Shown here piece after piece: positions 46,531 to 55,900 of a DNA stretch of 64,000 nt. Both the position numbers and the translations under genes were made by a program. A model generated the notes under the pieces. That model made no database searches. It was not told where the DNA came from and saw only the letters and a program-made list of their open reading frames with translations. The stretch comes from Limanda limanda (lineage: Eukaryota > Chordata > Actinopteri > Pleuronectiformes > Pleuronectidae), in contig NC_083653.1 in NCBI RefSeq assembly GCF_963576545.1, forward strand, positions 18,069,639 through 18,133,638, in the 5' to 3' direction. Numbering within the stretch: position 1 is the stretch's first letter; each line of letters opens with the position of its first letter.

Positions 46531-48019
46531 TCAGGCCATATGTGGGTATATTAGCTGCATAATTTCTCTTATTCTGTCTCAACCTCCAGCTCTTCCTCCC
46601 ACATCCAAACCTACAGAAACTGGTGCAATATTCTCTGTTTCTGTGCTCAACACCAACCTATACCTCTCAACCAATAACACATCTTCTGTGTGTGTGTGTC
46701 TGTGTGTAGGTGGAGAGCAACAGTCGTCCTGACCTGGTCCTCTTCCTCATCAAGTACCTGATGATGCTGATCGTAGGAATCCCCTCTGTGTTCTGGGTGG
46801 GCAGCAAGAAGACCTGCTTCGAGTGGGCCAGCTTCTTCCACGGCAAGAGACGCAAAGAGTATGTACTTCGTACTTCATACACACACTCACACTCACACTC
46901 ACACTCACACTCACACTCACACTCACACTCACACTCACACACACATATAATGCTGAATATTTTAGTGACAAACTACCTTTAAAACGTCTTTTATATCTTC
47001 TGTGCTGTAAAATTACCAATGTTGCTAAATACTGAGTCGTACATTTCTGCTGCGACTCAAACATCCTCCTGCAGTTCTTGAACTCAGTGTGTGTATCTGT
47101 GATTGTTGTCAGTCACTCAGCTTCAGTCTGAGTGAAGTGTGACTCTAGTGTGTGTGTTTGTGTAGACGTGTGTGTGTAGACGTGTGGCTTGTCGGTGAAC
47201 ACAGGCCCCTCTCTGCGCTCACTCCCCACCCCTCCAAATTCAGAGCATTAACCCCCTCTCCCGCCGCCTGCTCCTCCCACTCCTCCATCCTCCACTACTT
47301 CACCCACCACCCCACCACCTTCCCCCTCTCCCTCCCCACCCTCCTGCGTCTCTCCCTGCCCACACTGCCCCTCCCCTCCTCCTCCTCCACACCCCCCTCC
47401 ACCATCCCGTGTTGCAGTGCGATGGTCAACGACAGCCGCCAGGTGCTGCAGGAGCCCGACTTCTCCCAGCTGCTGCTCCGGGACCCCCACGCTCACATCT
47501 CCAGGAAGTCCAGGGGCACGTCCACCCAGGGGACCTCCACCCACGCCTCCTCCACCCACCTGGCCATGCTGGACGAGCCGCCCAGCGCCAGCACCAGCCG
47601 GGCCGGCTCACTCCGCAGCGCCCGCTCCAAAGTGAGCAGTTACCACGGCAGCCTGCACCGCCACAGAGACGACAGGTGGGTTCACGTTTCCACTTCACAC
47701 TTTCCTAATGCACTCCACAGAACAGTTCCCCTCTGAAGCCCGTCTCTGTTCTGATCTCAGATACACAGCCTCCAGTTTCCGGGCCATAGACGACCGACTG
47801 CCCTACGGTAGCATGCCTCGCCTCAACGACCAATCACAGCCCAGGCACTGCAGCAGCAATCGTCTGGAAGGCCTCTCGCGCCACGGCTCCACGCAGCTGC
47901 TGGAGAGCCAGTCGCGGCACAGCAGCGTCCGGGACCTGAGCAGCGCCACTCAGGCTGTGCTCTGTAACCCTGGAAACGGGATCCACAAAGTCCTGGAGGA
48001 GGACGGCTCCACAGCCTGA
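26876..48019 (+). CDS. fzd3: Frizzled-3 Wnt receptor
   Basis: FZD3 is a seven-pass plasma-membrane receptor of planar cell polarity and axon guidance. Coding exons: 26876-27076, 38852-39048, 39985-40447, 41378-41677, 42572-42823, 46710-46858, 47418-47675, 47761-48019; all frames join, about 692 aa (human 666). A signal peptide is followed by the cysteine-rich Wnt-binding domain (from Cys32; N-glycosylation site N46-S-T). The linker YGFWCPREL leads to TM1-TM2 in exon 3 of the CDS, TM3-TM4 in exon 4, TM5 across exons 4/5, TM6 in exon 5 and TM7 in exon 6. The Dishevelled-binding KTxxxW motif is KTCFEW, just after TM7. The tail contains [17 protein letters not shown] and ends EEDGSTA. Teleosts can carry two copies (fzd3a/b), which I cannot tell apart. 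The 11.8-kb first coding intron holds many repeats. Confidence 0.97.
28190..28480. repeat. Unclassified repeat, copy 1
   Basis: Shares ordered blocks with 28790-29110: AAAAAGGC(G/A)AT, CTCTCTCACCT(C/G)GCTATCTT and GATT(A/G)TATCCATTCT. Same order and orientation; spacing differs. Confidence 0.6.
28790..29110. repeat. Unclassified repeat, copy 2
   Basis: Second diverged copy of the 28190 repeat, about 600 bp downstream in direct orientation. Confidence 0.6.
31254..31797 (-). mobile_element. 5'-truncated L1/Tx1-like LINE with 16-bp TSD
   Basis: On the minus strand, 31781-31270 encodes the end of a non-LTR retrotransposon ORF2. The visible protein runs from [18 protein letters not shown] through YLGNMPDG and [15 protein letters not shown] to a stop at 31434, followed by a short 3' region ending in poly(A) (T-run from 31265 on +). 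A 16-bp direct repeat, AGCCATGTGCCTTTTT, flanks it at 31254-31269 and 31782-31797, fitting target-primed insertion. Only about 512 bp remain, so it is inactive. Upstream ORF residues beyond 31781 are chance read-through of flanking DNA. Confidence 0.88.
32837..32921. repeat. (GT)n microsatellite
   Basis: About 36 near-perfect GT units in the large fzd3 intron. Confidence 0.96.
34630..34735 (+). mobile_element. tRNA-like SINE fragment
   Basis: ATGGCTGACGGCTGAGGAGG then TGGAGTGGTTTGTCCACTAA and GGTTTCGATCC look like A- and B-box regions of the common fish repeat GGCTGTGGCTCAGGAGGTAG. It is a diverged copy of the element at 44230-44475. Confidence 0.5.
36250..36370. repeat. Common teleost interspersed repeat fragment
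   Basis: The stretch TCTGGGCTTTTTGCCTTTAA then GGATAGGACAG, then GTACATGCAACACAGGGCTG, follows the pattern of a widespread fish repeat as I remember it. Decayed; class not assigned. Confidence 0.4.
36593..36630. repeat. Perfect 16-bp hairpin
   Basis: Arms GTACTGATTCATGCCT (36593-36608) and AGGCATGAATCAGTAC (36615-36630) are perfectly complementary around the 6-nt loop GTTAAA. No function assigned. Confidence 0.97.
38852..39048 (+). CDS. fzd3: fzd3 coding exon 2 (CRD)
   Basis: Acceptor CCACAG, donor AG|GTTGTC. Encodes [17 protein letters not shown] to SWPEEMDCN with conserved CRD cysteines. Confidence 0.97.
39985..40447 (+). CDS. fzd3: fzd3 coding exon 3 (CRD end, TM1, TM2)
   Basis: Acceptor CTCCCAG, donor AAG|GTCAGA. 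Encodes [30 protein letters not shown], then TM1 ([19 protein letters not shown]) and TM2 ([16 protein letters not shown]), ending [10 protein letters not shown]. Confidence 0.97.
40497..41336. mobile_element. Non-autonomous hAT-type element in fzd3 intron
   Basis: Ends are TAGGGGTGGGAATTGGC and CCCCCACCACTA, inverted. Subterminal regions are rich in TGCGATATATTGCGATA. The 8-bp flanks, CTGCCTAC and CTGCCCCA, match at the first five bases and are probably a decayed target duplication. It ends only 41 bp before exon 4. Confidence 0.7.
41378..41677 (+). CDS. fzd3: fzd3 coding exon 4 (TM3-TM5)
   Basis: Acceptor GTCCCAG, donor GTG|GTGAGG, phase 0, 100 residues from [15 protein letters not shown] to [11 protein letters not shown]5 reads GLD where human FZD3 has CLY. 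Confidence 0.96.
41742..42232 (+). mobile_element. LINE 3'-end fragment
   Basis: 41850-42002 encodes the tail of a non-LTR ORF2 ([20 protein letters not shown] then [13 protein letters not shown]). The following sequence has the typical fish LINE 3'-end pattern, CACCATTGTAAATGAGGGTC, then TCTCAATG and repeated AAATAAAT-like units. 5'-truncated and inactive. Clade not assigned. Confidence 0.6.
42572..42823 (+). CDS. fzd3: fzd3 coding exon 5 (TM5 end, TM6)
   Basis: Acceptor CCTCAG, donor CAG|GTGATT, phase 0. Encodes [20 protein letters not shown] to [10 protein letters not shown]. Confidence 0.97.
42955..43430. mobile_element. Short MITE-like DNA element
   Basis: Ends AAAGGGGACATATTATG and, on the complement of the right end, AAAGGAGACATCGTATGCCC form imperfect inverted repeats about 475 bp apart. 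No ORF of note. Such GGGGACATATTATG ends are frequent in fish introns. Confidence 0.6.
44230..44475 (-). mobile_element. tRNA-like SINE, minus orientation
   Basis: On the minus strand it begins GCGGCTGTGGCTCAGGGGGT (A-box-like), then AGAGCGGGTTGTCCACTC, then GGGCAAGATACTGAACCCCA and CTATATGAATGTGTGTGTGA. This is the order of a very common fish repeat. It accounts for part of a 278-codon chance ORF on +. Confidence 0.55.
45389..45475. repeat. (GT)n microsatellite
   Basis: About 43 perfect GT units in the fzd3 intron before coding exon 6. A separate (CA)n run of about 38 bp lies at 45076-45113. Confidence 0.96.
45788..45905. repeat. Degenerate TTAGGG-like sequence
   Basis: Scattered TTAGGGTTAGG, TTAGGGAT, GGTTAGGGTGTTAGGG and GATTAGGATTAGG blocks. 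Not a clean telomeric array. Confidence 0.55.
46370..46528. repeat. (ACTCAC)n followed by (CA)n
   Basis: About 13 hexamer units run straight into about 37 CA units, ending 181 bp before fzd3 coding exon 6. Confidence 0.96.
46710..46858 (+). CDS. fzd3: fzd3 coding exon 6 (TM7, KTxxxW)
   Basis: Acceptor GTGTAG, donor AAAGA|GTATGT. Encodes [19 protein letters not shown], then [19 protein letters not shown] and FFHGKRRK. The donor is followed after about 20 bp by a hexamer array. Confidence 0.96.
46878..46944. repeat. (ACTCAC)n array
   Basis: About 10 units of the same hexamer as at 46370, immediately downstream of the coding exon 6 donor. Confidence 0.95.
47418..47675 (+). CDS. fzd3: fzd3 coding exon 7 (cytoplasmic tail)
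   Basis: Acceptor TTGCAG after a very long pyrimidine tract; donor GACAG|GTGGGT. The junction codon is GAT (Asp). Encodes [52 protein letters not shown]. Confidence 0.94.
47761..48019 (+). CDS. fzd3: fzd3 coding exon 8, C-terminus
   Basis: Acceptor TCTCAG. Encodes [20 protein letters not shown], several RHSS/RHGS motifs, and ends VLEEDGSTA with TGA at 48017. Confidence 0.96.
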
Positions 48020-49515
48020 ACTGGGATTCTATCTGAGGAGAACACGTGACTGGAAGCTTTGAACCGAGGAGGAGGAAAAACTGATTTTCTGGCTTTTTCT
48101 AGAAGGATGAAGAATGTGTGAGGATCCAGTGTGAGCGGGACACTGATGGAGTTTCACTGTGGGATCCGGACTCTTGGCGTTACCTCGGCGACGGCTCCAT
48201 CCGTCCAAGTTCAGAGGACTGAGTGTGGATCAATGCCTTAAAACCTTCTCTCACCTTTACCTGATCCACGAGCTGAACCCGAAACACTGAAGCTCAAAGT
48301 CCAGACTCCTGATGGTGACGACGACACTTCACTGTGGGACCAACTGAGCTGAAACTGGGACCAACAGACTGTAATGGACTGGCTCTTACTATTTCAATAC
48401 TACTGTGTATAAAGGACTCTGGACGTAGGACATTACAAAGCTCCTCCTCCAGTCAGTGCTCTGGGACGGAGGAGCTCACTCATCCACTTCATTTGATTTC
48501 TAAATGCTTTACGAAGGACACTGGACTTGGTTGAGTTTCTTTAAGACGTTTCCCTTGTGGACTTCCAAGTCCAGTCCCCTTTAGAAAACACTTAGAAGCA
48601 AACAGAGAAGCATGGGATTCTTTTTTTAAACTTACCTTTTTTTAAGATTTTTATTTTTTACTTGTTTTTTTTACCATGGTTCACAATTATTTTTCAGCTT
48701 CATTTGTCTTAAGTTCTGTTAAATTAACCTGCTGCAACTTTTATTTATAAAAGCACCCGATTCAAAAGGTAACACAACTTTACACAACCAACATGTGAGT
48801 GTGGATTTTTGCCTTAAAACGTCCTTATGTCTTTACTCGACCGGCGAGCTAATCCCAAAACTGAAGGTCAGAATGGCGTCAGTCCAGGTTACAGTGGATC
48901 TTTTGGTCTCCATGGCGACGTCCTGATGGCATCTGCTCTCTACAAGCACTGCATGTGTCTCCTGACCTTTTCAAAAAGCCTTGTCTCATTTAAAACTGTT
49001 TCTAATATTGAGGTACGTCCCTGCACCTGTGCAGCTTTGTATGTGATGAGGGAAAAAGTCTGTTGTTCGCCAGTTTGTGTCAAAGCTGAAATACAGGGAC
49101 AAGAGCTGAATCCAAACTCCTGCCTTATTAGGACCATGTGTTCAGACAGAAAGATGGTGATCTTTACAAGTGGAAATCGTTTTTGATTTGACACGTTTCC
49201 GGATCATTTGTCATAAACGTACAGAGAAGAAAAACAAAATGGAAACAACGTTGAATTGATAGAAACGACCACAGGAAGGTTCCGTGTCCATTTCACTTCA
49301 GTTTCTGTCTGAACACACGTTTACACTTTGAACAGATAGAATGCCCTTAAGTTAGTCAAACACTGAATAGTCTCTCCTGCTACTTGTGTCCTTACTGTAG
49401 AGCTGCTGTAAATGTTAGAGCAACATTTCCTCTAGTGGCAAAACCTGTGCATAGATGTATAAACTGAATTTTGTTGTTCATTTGAAATAAAGTTGTTTTT
49501 TTAAAGAAAGGACAA
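48020..49515 (+). other. fzd3 3'UTR
   Basis: No further coding. AATAAA at 49486-49491 is followed by a T-rich stretch, so cleavage is expected near 49505-49525. Confidence 0.75.
49486..49491 (+). terminator. fzd3 poly(A) signal
   Basis: AATAAAGTTG, then TTTTT and a GT-rich region downstream (TGTTTGTTTGTTTTTG). Confidence 0.75.
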
Positions 49516-49579
49516 AAAGGATGTTTGTTTGTTTTTGAAATCAGAAGAAATGACGACACAGAAACACATTTCCTGTTGT

Positions 49580-52409
49580 ATTTGTAACAGCCCTCCGCTT
49601 TATTGAAATACATCGGAGTCAGGTTAATATAATGAGTTGTCCACATAAGTGTGGCAGCCAGTTCCATACATTATTTTTTGTTTTGACCTTACACCTTAAA
49701 TATTTTTTTTTGTGCAAAAAAGAATCTACATCACCTGTAGTGGGTTATCCTCAGTAAAACGCCCAAACTGTTCAAAAAGGAGCAAGTCCAAGTAAAACAA
49801 CAAACCGAAAAACAAAAATGATTACATCTATAACATGCAAAACTGTACAAATTATTACAAAGCAATCCTAGAAAAAAAAAACAAAGTGTAATATGATATG
49901 AAAGAGCAAAAATAATATAGAAGGTACTGTGGATAAGACCTCACTGAAATGCAAAGGCGTTTGATTTTTTATTTTATTTTGAAGATTTTCTTCCTCTTAA
50001 ACGTTACGACTGTGGCCCGTCCGCCATCGAACCGCCGGTCGCCCTTCACCCCTGAAACTTTTCAACTCTCTCTCTCTTCCTGCTGCCTCCACCTGGGTCC
50101 TATCTACTGTACATTACAGCCAGATTCCCTCACTCACTCCTTCATCCATCCGTCGATCCTCTAACACGCTCATTCTCTCATCTAAATGAAAATAATTCAT
50201 TGGTTCTGACATTTCCTGAGTTTCTCTTCCCCCTCTCTCTACACTGGGAAATCTGGGATCAGCTTCTCTGTACAATATTGGCCGATAATAAAACCGTTTC
50301 CTCTCGCCCAGCGAATACATTCTACACACAAACTCCAGCAGGAACTGAGGAGAGTCACTAGCTTAAAAGAAAAAAGTCTCCGAGGAGGTGGTTTGTTCGG
50401 AATGAAAACCAGCTTAGTCGCACTCGGGCGCTCCACACGTCCCTCGCTTAATAAAACACTTGGAATGGGTCGTTTGGAACTACTTTGTATCGTGTTTCAA
50501 CCGGGGCAGGATCGGCAGGAATGTGCACCGAAGTACTTAAAAGTTTTTGTTTCCCTTTCTGACAAACGAGACAAGCGTAATAAAACCGGAGGATTCCAAC
50601 CCGGGACGCTTCACTGTGAAAGCATTCAGCGGCTCCTGAAGAGAGCAGCTGAGACAGAAGGGGGCGTCGTCACTGTCACATCACAGTGAGGGCTTTCTTC
50701 TTTTACACATAATACCACATTAAAACCACATCGCAGTCGGTGGACAGGTTTCACATCGGGCCCTGCGAGCGTTTCCTCCAGTGAGATGCTTTTTTTTGTT
50801 TTCAGTGTCTGTGAAGTGAAGGGGATTGAGCAGAGGTAACAGGTTTGTTTGGCCGTGATCGCTCCTCCGCTCTGCAGCCGGGAGGCGCCACTCCGATCGA
50901 AACGCTCTTTCAAAAAGGCCTTTTTCATTCTGCCAGAGGAGAACCTGCCTGGGGGGGGGGGGGGGTTGCTGAGGTGCAGAGGTGCAGCTCTGTTCATTCT
51001 ACACAACCACAGGCAGCACTAAGGTTATTGCATCTGGACTCACAGAGATCCAGGTGCAGACGTAGTGTCTGTCTACATTCTTATTTTAGCATTTTCTTTA
51101 ATCTTGAAATCAACATGTAGCTTTTAGATCGTGGAAACATTCTTCAGGAGAAGCTGTGAGAAAAAAATCCTGTCACCAAGTGTCTCTCCCTTCTTTTTGT
51201 CCTTTTTTAGTGTTTTTTTGGTAAAAATGGAGCTGATATCTACACAGAAGCACTGAGCGTCTCCTTCTGGGTTCCACAGTGAATTTTAGAAACACACACT
51301 CGTTTACACACACCGTCGATTAACTGATCAGAGCCGCTTCCCCCCCGACAGCCGGAGGAGGAGCAGGACAAGTCCTCGGCTGCGTGAGAACACCTCAGTG
51401 CGTAGATAACATGTGTGATAACTGCTCGTGTTCACTCTACAGTACGGGCAGTAGTGTCTTCACTCAAATGCAAACCGAGTGGGGGAAAAAAAAAACACAC
51501 ACACACAACGCGTGTCGTACATACGATAAAAAAAAACAAATCTAAAATCAAAAGTTAAAAAAAGAAAACTGGAAAGTTATTTAAAATGGCTTTTGTGTGT
51601 GAATACAACCTCAAATCACTCAAAGAAAGAAAACAAAGAAAAGTCAAAAGGGGATTTTTTTTTTTGTCCTTTCCCGTGTAGTTTTCTACATTATCATATA
51701 TTACTCTCTACTTTGAAACCTATGTACATTATTGTGATGGAGCCTGTGAGTTGGTCAGTTTGGTTTTACAGCAAAGTGGAAACGTCTGCGCTACGCTGGC
51801 GAGGACCCGTCCGGGGGGGGGGGGGGGGCTGGATGGCGTCGCTCCCGCTGGGCCGGTGGCGAGGAGGAGGAGCACAGCTGGAGGCGTGATGAGGTCACGC
51901 CAGCCGCCGGTGTTAACGCTGCTTGTAGCTTTTTACTGATGGTCAAAATAAAAAATATTATAAAGTCACTGCACTTAGTATTCATGAGCAAAATAAAGAA
52001 GAAAAAAAAAGACAAATCATTGATATCCTTTCTTTCTCTCTCTCTCTTTTTTTTAACCTTTTGGATTTTTCGCAGCACCCAAAGAGAAAGCGACTGAGGG
52101 GAAGTGGAGGAGGGGTTTAAACTCCGCCCGTCTGCTTCGGGCCAGAAAGAAGCAAACCTCCCTTTTCCTCGTCTAAGATTGATAAATAAATTAAAATATC
52201 GTCCCCTTAAAACCCAAAGGGTTCTATGTACAAGTACAAATCCTGTTCTCTCCACAGTGATCCTCCTCGGGGGGGTTCTGTTTTCGTTGCATCGTGACGC
52301 GTTGGAGTCTGAATGGGAACAGGGGCTGTGAGCAGAGGTTTCCTATAGCATGTGCCCTTTCTGAATAAACACATGCACACGCACACAGGCTGGCAAACGC
52401 AAAACAGCT

Positions 52410-52441
<32 letters not shown>

Positions 52442-52777
52442 ACCTTCAAACATCAGCACCCACATGTACACCACCACTGTTTGCAGATGAATCCTCCGTC
52501 AGTCTCAGTGTTTCTGCTCGGCGTCGGGGGGGTGGGGGGTGGAGACATACTGAGGTTGTAAAGTGGGACAAATGTTCATGGGGAGGGGGGGTGGGGGGTG
52601 GGAGCTGCAGTTCTCTGGGCAGTGAAGGGGGCGGGGGGGGGGGGGGTTCTGAGAGGAGGTGAGAGGCTGCGGTGGAGGAGGAAGTAGAGAAGGAAGAAGA
52701 AGAGGAGGAGGAGGAGGAGGGTCTGGAGTCCTGTGCTGTGGGCCGGTCAGTTGCATGGTGGGTGGGGGGGTGGGGGC
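49580..52777 (-). other. cdc42bpa 3'UTR (inferred)
   Basis: About 3.2 kb on the minus strand between the stop codon and the candidate poly(A) signal with no splice-flanked coding sequence. Contains homopolymer G/C runs (50951-50964, 51814-51828, 52630-52646) and a CA run at 52420-52443. A long terminal exon is inferred, not proven. Confidence 0.6.
49599..49604 (-). terminator. cdc42bpa poly(A) signal
   Basis: AATAAA on the minus strand (TTTATT on +), 107 bp from and facing the fzd3 signal. Confidence 0.6.
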
Positions 52778-52909
52778 TCATGTGTCCCAGCCCATCCGGT
52801 CTGTGCTCTCCAGGGACAGGGACTTGGTCTTGTGTGGGGAGGCCGGGCTGGGGGGGCTGCTGAAGGTGGAGCTGTTGGAGGCCGTGGAGTGACGGGGGGA
52901 GTCCGAGTC
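52778..52909 (-). CDS. cdc42bpa: cdc42bpa last coding exon
   Basis: Acceptor CTCCAG, phase 0, 43 residues [14 protein letters not shown] to STDRMGWDT and TGA at 52780-52778. Confidence 0.95.
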   Translation of the reverse strand, partial: DSDSPRHSTASNSSTFSSPPSPASPHKTKSLSLESTDRMGWDT

Positions 52910-55900
52910 CTGGAGGAGGGGGGGGACAGAGAGAAGAGAGGAGAGGGAGAGAGATGAAAGGAAGAGGGAGGGGCAAAATAAAACACCAGTTAGATGAGTT
53001 CATCTCAAATCTCTACAGAGACTTAAGTGAATCAGATTCACCAAACTACAGACTGAGCCTCTGTCTGTCACACAATGAATAATTAGGATCTGACCCCCCC
53101 CCCCCCCCCCCCCCTGTTTATGACCAATGAGAACCAACCAGCAGCTCTCAGGCTACATCCACACGACTCCGTTTTAGTTTGAGAAAACGGTTTTCAAATC
53201 AAAAAACAATCTTTCTACACAAACGTTTTGGCTGCGGATCAGAAAACGTACTTCTCATCTACGGTGGATAAACAGCTGCCGGCGTAAATAGGAATTTTTA
53301 GGAGTAACAGCTCATGTTCTACACATTTAATCAGTTGTGTTGTTGCAAAAACAACAGGGTCAGCGACATTGAGTTGTTCACTGGGAGTCGAGGCCGATGC
53401 TGGTGGTTTCCTTCTGGTAATAGGTCGTGTGATAGAAGCCCAACCAATCAGCGAAGGCTAAAATTGTGACCGAAAAGATCCAATCAGAAAGCAGTTGCGA
53501 GCATAGATTTACATATAAAGACTAGATGTCTCGTCCGCGCTGCCGGCCAACAGAGCCGGACGTCACCACATGGCGGCCATCTTGCCAGAGGTTGCTCGCT
53601 CACCCATAACATTGTGTTGGTAGTGGTAAATAACCATAACTTGCTCAATTTTCAACCTCTGACATTTATAACAAACCAGACCCTTTCAAAATCGGTTGAA
53701 AATTGAGCAAGTTATGGTTATTTACCATTTCCAACACAATGTTATGGGTGAGCGAGCAACCTCTGGCAAGATGGCCGCCATGTGGTGACGTCCAGCTCCG
53801 TCGAACGAGACATCTAGTCTTTATATATATATCTATGGTTGCGAGTGTCTTTCGTTTCCATCTTAGTTTCTGCCGGTCCAGACTGAAATGCTGCTCCAAA
53901 GTTTTCAAAGTAGAACCAGGCCGGCATCGTTAGTGGCTCTAGAACTAGAAAACTAATAGAACGGAGGCCAGGCACATCTGTGACAGACTTAAAGCATCCA
54001 ATGGAAACGTAGAGACGTGGATCTAGCCTCAGAGAGGAAGGGATCACTGAGTGCTGCCTGCTGGGTGTTTATGAATCTGCTGTTTTGGGATGGAGCGCAG
54101 ATGTGAAGTCAGAATGCAGCGCAGCGCTAACGCCCCCCCCACTTCCCCTCCCGCTTCCACTACATTCCACCCCATCAGCACATCAACAGCTCAATTGAGC
54201 AGCAATGATCAGCTCAGGGAAAACAAACATGCAGGCGAGGGGCAGAGGAGGGAGTGTGTGTGTGTGTGTGTGTGTTGAACTCCTACTGTACAACACACAG
54301 ACTCTTACAGGCCCTTGTGTGAGTAAACATGTAATAATATGTAGAACTTCAACGAAACTAGAGCAGTGGATCATTCAGACGGAGGCTGTAGCTCATTGTG
54401 TGTGTGCGTCATGTTGTTTCCACTTCAGTGCTCATGTCCTCAGGTCGAGGGAATCTCTGGAATCATTGTGTTTCCACTTCACTGACCCCACTGGATTTCC
54501 CTTCATGTGCAACAGTCTCCTGTTTGGATCCAAATCTGAACTCACACAAACCCATTTGGCCTGAAGATACCACAGAGCACAGTCCTCCCTCGGACTCTTT
54601 TCTACCATCTACGGCTACAGCAACACACAACGTGACCAGGAGACACCACAACTCACTGAAGCAAAACTCCACACGGTTGTTGTGGGGAAAACTAGAGTAG
54701 ACACATGTCATATTTCTGTCTCACACAAAGAAGCTGCTGTCAGACATGCACTGAACTCCAGATAAATGTGGTGACATTCTCAAGAGGGGTGGAATGTGAG
54801 AACGCAAAAAACAACAGAACAAAAAGAATACAAATATAACTGACGATGATGTCAAGTTCAATAGTTTTTTTTGAGATTAGAACCGATGCTGGTGTCGTTA
54901 TGGTGTAAGTAAGAACATGTGATCGCAGCAGGGTAATTTATACGTTCCATCCCGCCTCCTGCACCACCGCTCGCCTGAAGGCTCTGGAGAAACTCTGGAC
55001 CCCAACTTGCGGACATTGATGTCTGATAACAGCCACACACACACAAAAACAAACACACACACACTTTCACAAGTCAATGTAGATGGGCCTCCGTGTTTTT
55101 TTTTTGTCAGTCCTAATTCCTGTTCTTACAGAAGGTAAAGGTTCGACAGAGTTTATGTTTGAAAATCACTGCCCAGCTACATTGTCTCAGATTTTCTAAG
55201 ACACATCTTTGTCTGTGTGAGGTTGTGTCTGAAAGAAACTATTGACATTAACTCATCAGTCTTATGAGAGAGAGATGTGACTGAGGATTCACTCCAAACC
55301 ATGCAGCTGTTGTGATGGATCCCACCTCATGTATCAAGTATCACTGTTTCACTAGAGGAAGATCATTGGTGGGACCATGAGAACAGATTTTTTTATAAGA
55401 ATTCGCTCTGGCCTTGTTGTGCTCTGAACTGGACAGCTCATGGGAACAGGGTTGCCATGGAGCTGGAAGGAAGCAGACGTGCTCTGTGATTGGCTGGTTG
55501 GGCCGCGGCGGGAAAGGCGTAGATGCAAAATGGCCGAACAGCAGCGGCAGCAGCGTTGTCCTCGTTCCTTTAGATACAAAAACATGTAGTCGGGTGGGGG
55601 GGGACAGAGCGCTGGTGCAGCTGATGCTCCGGTGAAAGCTGGTGCTGCTGACATGACAGGACTGGAAGAGGTGCAGCCAGGGGCCTCGGGACGACAGAGA
55701 TATGATGACAGCCTGTGTGTGTCTGTGTGTGTCTGTGGGTGTCTCTGTGTGTCTGTGTGTGTGTGTGTGTTCCTCATGCTGCCGTGTTGTGTTTGCCTAC
55801 GGATGCAGAGCCTGTGTGTGTGAGCACTCGGTGACACGATGCTCTCAGGTGTGTGAGGTCGTTGCAGCTGTTGGACATTACCTTCATCTTACTAAGCAGG

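Noticed and set aside
52446..53003. 185-aa Pro/Ser-rich minus ORF
   Set aside because: It overlaps the true last exon of cdc42bpa in a different frame; the correct frame gives the MRCK-alpha C-terminus.
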